Source: an uncultured bacterium
Lineage (GTDB): Bacteria; Cyanobacteriota; Vampirovibrionia; Gastranaerophilales; Gastranaerophilaceae
Direction: 5' to 3'
Assembly: GCA_902803265.1 (NCBI GenBank)
Contig: CADCPD010000092.1
Span: forward strand, 1-10,873
DNA: 10,873 nucleotides
Position 1 is the stretch's first letter. Every line of letters begins with the position of its first letter. Shown here in pieces: positions 6,083-10,873 of the stretch. The notes under the pieces are model-generated. The model worked only from the letters and a program-made list of their open reading frames with translations, was not told the origin of the DNA and made no database searches. Both the position numbers and the translations under genes were made by a program.

Positions 6083-8446
6083 TTATATTAAATCAACTAC
6101 GCTTACACCGTCTCCGCCTTCAACAGATTCTCCTGGACGGTATTTTGCAACATATGGTGAGGAACTTATGTAATCTCTTACAGATGATTTTAAAGCTCCG
6201 GAACCGTGTCCGTGAATAATATATATTGGTGTCATATTATTTAAACTTGCTTTATCTAAGAATTCTTCCAATAATTCCAAGGCATCTTGCACTCTATAAC
6301 CTCTTATGTCTAATGTATTAGATATACCTCTGTAGTTGTATTCAAATGAATTCATAGCTCTAAGTCTCAATTTAGGCTTTTTCGCTAAAGTCTTATCTAA
6401 TCTGGTTAATCTTGAACCTTTTACTTTAGTCTTGATTTCGCCCATCAAAACTTCAACATTATCGTTTTTATCAGGCAGACTTGTAATAATAACCGGTTGA
6501 TTTATTTCTTTTATCATTACAGTATCGCCAATTTTAATTTTACTAAAGTCAAGTTCATCGTAATTTTCATTTATATCAGCCGCAGATACTTCAGTTTTGA
6601 AACCGTTTTCTATTTGCGTGATTTTGCTATATGAACGTCTAATAGCGTTTTCATCTCTATTATGCTTAACATCATCTAAGATACTTCTCAACTCATTTTT
6701 TACTGTTGCAAGTTCTGTATAGAATTTACGTTCTACATCTTTAATTGCTTTTTTCTTGTGACGATTAAGCTCACTAACTTTGATTTCGTATTCGTCTTTT
6801 AATACTTCAGATTCTTTCTTGATAATTTCAACTTCTCTTAAGTTTTTATCCAAACGTTGTTGAGTTTCTGATAATTTTTCGATAATAACAACTGAGCGGC
6901 TTCTTCTAGAATCAAGAATAAATTTCGATTCTTTAATGAGGTCTTTTTCTACACCTAAATTTTCTGCAATTAGTAATGTGTTACTTACACCAGGGCAACC
7001 AAGAATCAATTTATATGTTGGTTTTAATGTTTCATTATCAAATTCAACACATGCATTTTTAAATTTATCTTGTTCATATTCAAGAGTCTTTAATTCTCCG
7101 AAGTGAGTTGTAACTACGGTTGTAACATCTCTTCCTGAAAGAGTTTTTAAGATTGTTTCTGCTAAAATAGCACCTTCTTGAGGATCTGTACCTGCACAAA
7201 TTTCATCAATTAAGCATAAGGTATCTTCATTACTTGTTTCATACATTTCAATAAGTTTTTTCAAATGTCCAGAGAATGTTGATAAGTTTTGCATTATATT
7301 TTGAGAATCCCCAATATCAGCTAAAACTTTTTCGTACGGATATATTACTGCTTCTGCACAAGAAACAAATAAGCCTGCTTTAGTCATTAATGTCAAAAGA
7401 CCTACTGTTTTTAGGGTAACAGTTTTTCCTCCGGTATTACTTCCTGTTATAATTACAGTGTTATAGTTGTCACCAATTGCAAAATCATTTTTAACTAATT
7501 CTTTAGCATTGCCAATTAGTAATGGATGAATCATTTCCGTTAATTTTATCATTGGTGTTTCAGCTAAAATTGGTTCAACAGCTTTAATTCTAACAGCATA
7601 TCTTGCTTTTGCAAAATGAAAATCTATTTCTGCAAGTAATTTTTCATTGTTTGCTAATGACGAAAATCCTACTTTTACTTTTTTAGTAAGATCTTTCAAT
7701 ATTTTTATAATTTCTTCATTGATTTTAGATTTGCATTCTCTTATTTTGTTATTCAACGGAATTAATGAAGAAGGTTCAATATAAACAGTTTTATTTGTTG
7801 CAGAATAGTCGTGTGTTATCCCTGCGACTTTGCGTTTTGAACTAGCCAATACAGGGAAAACTATGCGGTTATCTCTTAATGTGTAAATTTGTTCTTGCAA
7901 ATGTACTGTAAATTGAGTATTTGATAATAAATCACTTATTCTGTTTTTTATATCTTTTTCATGTATTTTTAAAGCTTCACTAAGTCTGTCTAATGCTGGT
8001 GATGCATTTGGGATAACATTATTGTCCTGATCTATTTTTGAAAATATTTCATCTTCTAATTCTTTGTTAGTTATAATGTTATCAGATAGTTTTTTTAATT
8101 CAGTATTATCTGCGTGTTCTTTTATAAAATTTTTGATTAATCTTGCTGTTTTTAATGATTTAGCGACTTCTATAAGTTCATTTTCTTTTAGGTAAGAATT
8201 TAATTTATCAGGTGAAATTTCTTGAACAGGTGCTACAAATTCCACAGGAATATCTAGAGCTTGATCTAAAATGATTTTTGCTTCTTTTGTATATTCTAAA
8301 TTTTGTCTTATTCTGTTTACGTCATTATCAGGTTTTAGGTTGAAACACATTTGCTGACTTTGATGTAATCTTGCAAAATTTGATAATACGTTTTTTATTT
8401 TATTAAATTCCAGCGATGATAAGCTTTGTTCTTCTAGTTGTCCCAT
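6083..8446 (-). CDS. mutS2: MutS2 ATPase/Smr endonuclease
   Basis: MutS-family ATPase lacking the mismatch-recognition domain. Members suppress recombination and, in Bacillus subtilis, act on collided ribosomes. The product is 787 residues, almost the family norm. The N-terminal helical core/lever region covers about 1-300. The ABC-type ATPase has Walker A GSNTGGKT (335-342), DIGDSQNIMQNLSTFSGH (377-394), Walker B CLIDE (411-415), the signature AGTDPQEGA (418-426) and TTHFGELK (446-453). A charged coiled coil spans about 520-600 and a small KOW-like beta segment about 636-685. The C-terminal Smr nuclease has LDIRG (712-716), HGHGSGALK (745-753) and EGGDGVSVV (776-784). The ATG at 8446 has AAGGAA (complement of 8451-8456) just upstream. 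It follows folD after 53 bases and converges on maf. Confidence 0.96.
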   Translation of the reverse strand: MGQLEEQSLSSLEFNKIKNVLSNFARLHQSQQMCFNLKPDNDVNRIRQNLEYTKEAKIILDQALDIPVEFVAPVQEISPDKLNSYLKENELIEVAKSLKTARLIKNFIKEHADNTELKKLSDNIITNKELEDEIFSKIDQDNNVIPNASPALDRLSEALKIHEKDIKNRISDLLSNTQFTVHLQEQIYTLRDNRIVFPVLASSKRKVAGITHDYSATNKTVYIEPSSLIPLNNKIRECKSKINEEIIKILKDLTKKVKVGFSSLANNEKLLAEIDFHFAKARYAVRIKAVEPILAETPMIKLTEMIHPLLIGNAKELVKNDFAIGDNYNTVIITGSNTGGKTVTLKTVGLLTLMTKAGLFVSCAEAVIYPYEKVLADIGDSQNIMQNLSTFSGHLKKLIEMYETSNEDTLCLIDEICAGTDPQEGAILAETILKTLSGRDVTTVVTTHFGELKTLEYEQDKFKNACVEFDNETLKPTYKLILGCPGVSNTLLIAENLGVEKDLIKESKFILDSRRSRSVVIIEKLSETQQRLDKNLREVEIIKKESEVLKDEYEIKVSELNRHKKKAIKDVERKFYTELATVKNELRSILDDVKHNRDENAIRRSYSKITQIENGFKTEVSAADINENYDELDFSKIKIGDTVMIKEINQPVIITSLPDKNDNVEVLMGEIKTKVKGSRLTRLDKTLAKKPKLRLRAMNSFEYNYRGISNTLDIRGYRVQDALELLEEFLDKASLNNMTPIYIIHGHGSGALKSSVRDYISSSPYVAKYRPGESVEGGDGVSVVDLI

Positions 8447-8499
8447 AATATTCCTTTTATATAATAAAATTAGTTGAATTGCAAGTATTATGAAACATT

Positions 8500-9336
8500 T
8501 TATTCTTTTCGTTTTTTGTATAGTTCAAGAGTGTTCTTCATTAATGTTGCAATTGTCATTGGTCCGACACCACCTGGAACAGGAGTTATATATGATGCAA
8601 TTTCTTTGACTTGTTCAAAATCTACATCACCTTCTAATTTTCCTTCAGAATTTCTCATTATTCCGACATCAATAACTATAGCATCTTTTTTTACCATATC
8701 TTTTGTAATAATACGATTACCTGTAGCTGATACGAGAATATCTGCCGTTTTTGTTATATCTTTCAAATTTTTTGTTTTTGAATGACACATTGTAACTGTT
8801 GCATTTTCTTTTAAAAGCATTAAAGAAACAGGTTTTCCTACAATATTTGATCGACCTATTACTACTGCGTGTTTACCTGAAATTTCAATATTATTTCTCT
8901 TTAACAATGTTATTATTCCTGATGGTGTACAGGGATATGCAAAGGGTTCTTTTCCTCTGATTAATGCACCTAAATTCTCTGGAGTAAAACCGTCAACATC
9001 TTTTAGCGGAGATATTTCTTTTATACAATTTTCTTCATTTATATGTTTTGGAAGTGGTAATTGAACTAAAATTGCAGTTATATCTTGATTATTATTTAAT
9101 TCTTTTATTTTTTCTTTTAAATCGTTTTCTGTTATTGAATCTGGTAAATTTATTACTGTTGATTTAATGCCTAATCGTTCGCAGGTTTTATTTTTTGTAT
9201 TAACATAAATTTTGCTTGCAGGATTTTCACCAACAAGAATTACAGCCAAATGAGGCTTCTTAGAAAGTTTTTCAATTTCCAATTTCACTTCTTCTTGTAT
9301 TTCTTTACCTAGTGATTTTCCATCTAAGATTTGCAC
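8500..9336 (-). CDS. folD: Bifunctional FolD: methylene-THF dehydrogenase/cyclohydrolase
   Basis: Interconverts 5,10-methylene-, 5,10-methenyl- and 10-formyl-tetrahydrofolate using NAD(P), supplying one-carbon units in the cytoplasm. The 278 residues are full length. Key motifs are VGENPASKIYVNTK (35-48, with Tyr44 and catalytic Lys48), VQLPLPKH (91-98, Gln92), PLKDVDGF (110-117, Asp113), PCTPSGI (135-141), VVIGRSNIVGKP (158-169, dinucleotide binding), CHSKT (184-188), ILVSATG (200-206), EGDVDF (235-240) and TPVPGGVGPMTIA (251-263). The start is GTG at 9336. AGGAG (complement of 9347-9351) lies ten bases upstream, and an in-frame TAA between them excludes longer forms. It lies 44 bases after the CooC-like gene, with its own candidate -10 box, so it may be transcribed both by readthrough and independently. 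Confidence 0.97.
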   Translation of the reverse strand: MQILDGKSLGKEIQEEVKLEIEKLSKKPHLAVILVGENPASKIYVNTKNKTCERLGIKSTVINLPDSITENDLKEKIKELNNNQDITAILVQLPLPKHINEENCIKEISPLKDVDGFTPENLGALIRGKEPFAYPCTPSGIITLLKRNNIEISGKHAVVIGRSNIVGKPVSLMLLKENATVTMCHSKTKNLKDITKTADILVSATGNRIITKDMVKKDAIVIDVGIMRNSEGKLEGDVDFEQVKEIASYITPVPGGVGPMTIATLMKNTLELYKKRKE

Positions 9337-9346
9337 TGTATATTAT

Positions 9347-9351
9347 CTCCT
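9347..9351 (-). promoter_or_regulatory. Shine-Dalgarno for the GTG start of folD
   Basis: CTCCT on the + strand reads AGGAG on the coding strand, ten bases before the GTG at 9336. No ATG lies between them in frame, so this supports GTG as the real start. Confidence 0.65.
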
Positions 9352-9371
9352 AGTTATTAATTATATAACTA
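9351..9371. repeat. Perfect 7-bp inverted repeat upstream of folD
   Basis: TAGTTAT at 9351-9357 and ATAACTA at 9365-9371 are exact inverted copies separated by seven bases. On the coding strand of folD the region contains TATAAT (complement of 9360-9365), and the repeat abuts the Shine-Dalgarno. It could be an operator, a small leader hairpin or an accident of AT-rich DNA. The stem is almost all A-T and would be a weak RNA hairpin without a following U-tract for a terminator. Confidence 0.35.
9360..9365 (-). promoter_or_regulatory. Candidate -10 box for folD-mutS2
   Basis: On the - strand this reads TATAAT, 24 bases before the folD GTG. It would give a leader just long enough to hold the Shine-Dalgarno. 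No good -35 element is visible at 16-18 bases upstream. It sits inside the inverted repeat 9351-9371. Support is the exact hexamer and its intergenic position only. Confidence 0.3.
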
Positions 9372-9380
9372 AATCTTTGT

Positions 9381-10136
9381 TTAATTATCCATAGTTTGAG
9401 GGAGATTTAATCTGTAATAAAATTGTTTTATAGCTTCTCTTACCGAATTAGACTCTCTGTCAATTGAATTTTTTAATAATTTTGAATCAAACGGAACAAC
9501 ACCCAAAACCTCAAGTTCATATCTTCTCAATAGTTCATAGCAAGTTGTAACTTCTCTTGTTCCTACTTTATTTAAAACCACACCCAATTGACCGCCTGCT
9601 GCATATTTTGATGAAAATTCTTCTATACGTTTTGCCAAATGAGCAGATTCATCTGTAGGATTTGCCACAATTATTGTTGTATCAAATTCTGTATCTACTA
9701 ATTGGCTTAAATATTTCAAATCAAATTCACAGTCAAAAATTACGATATCATATCTGTCTATTACTTTCATAACCGCAGAATTAATTTGATCAGTTATCGG
9801 ACATCGGCAGTCTTTTGAAGCAACTAACCATGAAACTATGATATCCACATTATCTTCCAAATTAACAATGATATCTTCCATTGCCCATTCAACATATTCT
9901 TGTTTTGTCATGTCCTCAGGAATTCCTGTTTTATATTCGTGTTTTCCTGAACGAATACCGTAAATTGTATTTCTTATATCTTTACCAAAACTATGTCCTA
10001 ATTCGCCTGATAAATCATTATCAAATAGTAAAATAGATTTGTCCGGAAAATATTCCTGAAATATCCTCAAAAAAGATTTTGTAATTGTAGTTTTACCGCT
10101 TCCGCTTTTTCCTGTTATTGCTAATTTTACTGTCAA
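9381..10136 (-). CDS. CooC-type nickel-insertion ATPase (SIMIBI/MinD class)
   Basis: P-loop ATPase of the CooC/AcsF branch, whose characterised members deliver nickel to CO dehydrogenase or acetyl-CoA synthase. The 251 residues match CooC length. The deviant Walker A is GKSGSGKTT (9-17): signature Lys10 and P-loop Lys15 are kept, but the usual GKGGVGKT is altered. A Walker A'-like LLFDND follows at 36-41. The Cys110-Arg-Cys112 pair matches the CXC at the CooC dimer interface that binds nickel. Then come IVIFDCEFDLKYL (131-143, switch II, normally DMEAGIEHL), IIVANPTDESA (155-165) and VVLNKV (186-191). The start is TTG at 10136, supported by AAAGGAAGG just upstream. Only one base separates it from the methyltransferase stop, implying coupling. 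The metal target is unknown; no CODH lies in the window. It could serve another metalloenzyme. Confidence 0.8.
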   Translation of the reverse strand: MTVKLAITGKSGSGKTTITKSFLRIFQEYFPDKSILLFDNDLSGELGHSFGKDIRNTIYGIRSGKHEYKTGIPEDMTKQEYVEWAMEDIIVNLEDNVDIIVSWLVASKDCRCPITDQINSAVMKVIDRYDIVIFDCEFDLKYLSQLVDTEFDTTIIVANPTDESAHLAKRIEEFSSKYAAGGQLGVVLNKVGTREVTTCYELLRRYELEVLGVVPFDSKLLKNSIDRESNSVREAIKQFYYRLNLPQTMDN

Positions 10137-10137
10137 T

Positions 10138-10873
10138 TTAACCTTCCTTTATCATCTTTGCTAATTCACTTGTTAATTTCATTGCCTTGTTTGCAAGCTG
10201 CGAATTTAATGCAGCAGCTCCGCATGCAGGTGTAATTAGAGAATTCTTTATTATTAGTTTTTTATCTAATCCATTTACTGTCATACTTGTTATTATATTT
10301 TTAAATATATTTTTTAAATGTTCCGGTGTTTCAGTTTCTAATTCATCTCTATTTAGAGTAGGGATTAGACCCCAAGCAATTCTTCCTCCATTTTTTAGAT
10401 ATTCCTGTAGTTGTTTTGTAAATAGTAAAAAATGTTCTGAGTGATTATATGCATCGAAATTTATTATGTCACAATTTGTTTTTATCAAATTACCCCAATC
10501 ACATCTTCCACAACAATGAACAGCAGAAATTCCTCCGTTTTCTTTTATTATATCAGAAATTTCTTTTATTATTTCTACAGGTTCATCAGGTGAGATTGAA
10601 ACGTATGCAGATGTTCTTAATTGTGATAATGAAGGTTCATCTAAAAATATTATAGGCGTTGTATTGGGCGAAACTTTTTTTATTTGTTCTATTTGCCATA
10701 AAGCTTTAAGTGATAAAATTTTTGTTATAACTTCTCTTAATGTAATATCATAATAGGCAATTTTGCCAGATTTATCATTTAATGTAGTTGCCAAAGTAAA
10801 TGGTCCTATTATTTGACCTTTTGCATATTTTGGCTTTGACTCTCTTATGTAAGTTAAAAAATATCTAAACGTA
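10138..10873 (-). CDS. MetE-core/UroD-like zinc methyltransferase (5' part missing)
   Basis: The reading frame stays open to the window's right edge, so the 5' end lies beyond it; 244 residues are visible. The apparent TTG start at 10794 is internal. The preceding codons give KGQIIGPFTLATTL, the conserved GPFT motif of the cobalamin-independent methionine synthase/UroD-like fold. Further motifs are IIFLDEPSL (near 10640), AVHCCGRCDWG (His at 10516-10518, Cys at 10510-10512), INFDAY, GGRIAWGLIPT and LITPACGAA (Cys at 10222-10224). The HxC plus distal Cys form the zinc site that activates a thiol acceptor. Proteins of this kind include folate-independent core methionine synthases (Mes families) that take methyl groups from corrinoid proteins, and methylcobamide:thiol methyltransferases. 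The acceptor cannot be decided here. It is upstream of and coupled to the CooC-like gene. Confidence 0.8.
   Translation of the reverse strand, partial: TFRYFLTYIRESKPKYAKGQIIGPFTLATTLNDKSGKIAYYDITLREVITKILSLKALWQIEQIKKVSPNTTPIIFLDEPSLSQLRTSAYVSISPDEPVEIIKEISDIIKENGGISAVHCCGRCDWGNLIKTNCDIINFDAYNHSEHFLLFTKQLQEYLKNGGRIAWGLIPTLNRDELETETPEHLKNIFKNIITSMTVNGLDKKLIIKNSLITPACGAAALNSQLANKAMKLTSELAKMIKEG
10142..10150 (-). promoter_or_regulatory. Shine-Dalgarno for the TTG start of the CooC-like gene
   Basis: CCTTCCTTT on the + strand reads AAAGGAAGG on the coding strand, inside the end of the methyltransferase gene and five bases before the TTG at 10136. It supports the TTG start and a stop-start coupled arrangement. 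Confidence 0.65.

Noticed and set aside
8447..8499. Promoter for mutS2 in the folD-mutS2 gap (TTGCAA with TATAAA).
   Set aside because: At 17-base spacing the -10 would overlap the Shine-Dalgarno, leaving no room for a leader; other pairings have wrong spacing.
10138..10794. The methyltransferase as a complete 218-residue protein starting at TTG 10794.
   Set aside because: The frame is open to 10873, and the upstream codons encode the conserved GQIIGPFT part of the fold, so the gene is cut by the window edge.
1..10873. Possible UGA reassignment, because none of the nine complete genes ends in TGA.
   Set aside because: All frames are intact under the standard code with TGG for tryptophan, and nine stops are too few to show TGA avoidance in AT-rich DNA.

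Overview
The window is an AT-rich (roughly 30% G+C by eye), densely packed bacterial chromosome segment with ten protein genes, no RNA gene, no mobile element and no gap above about 60 bases. All genes read in the standard code, and every complete one ends in TAA or TAG. Gene content points to an anaerobic bacterium with peptidoglycan. The order murC-murB-ddl-ftsQ and the cyanobacteria-like C-terminal half of FtsQ would suit a low-GC non-photosynthetic relative of Cyanobacteria (Vampirovibrionia/Gastranaerophilales type). That placement is a guess from style, not from a marker gene.

Left block (about 59-6073, + strand): a tight six-gene operon, murC-murB-ddl-ftsQ-nadE-maf, with gaps of 2-3 bases and one 25-base overlap. 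The first three genes make peptidoglycan precursors: UDP-MurNAc-L-Ala ligase, UDP-MurNAc reductase and D-Ala-D-Ala ligase. FtsQ is a divisome membrane protein. In many bacteria ftsA/ftsZ would follow ftsQ; here NAD+ synthetase and a Maf nucleotide pyrophosphatase follow instead. The NAD+ synthetase has a shrunken N-terminal glutaminase domain that appears to have lost its catalytic residues. This is the most notable single-gene observation here.

Right block (6083-10873, - strand, converging on the first): in transcription order, a zinc-type MetE-core/UroD-like methyltransferase cut by the window's right edge, a CooC-type ATPase with the nickel-binding CXC motif, folD and mutS2. The methyltransferase and the CooC-like gene are separated by one base and are probably translationally coupled. 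Together with FolD they suggest a one-carbon/corrinoid methyl-transfer module of the kind found near Wood-Ljungdahl (CODH/ACS) genes. The decisive partners, if present, would lie beyond position 10873. MutS2 closes the block, ending nine bases from the end of maf with no obvious terminator between them.
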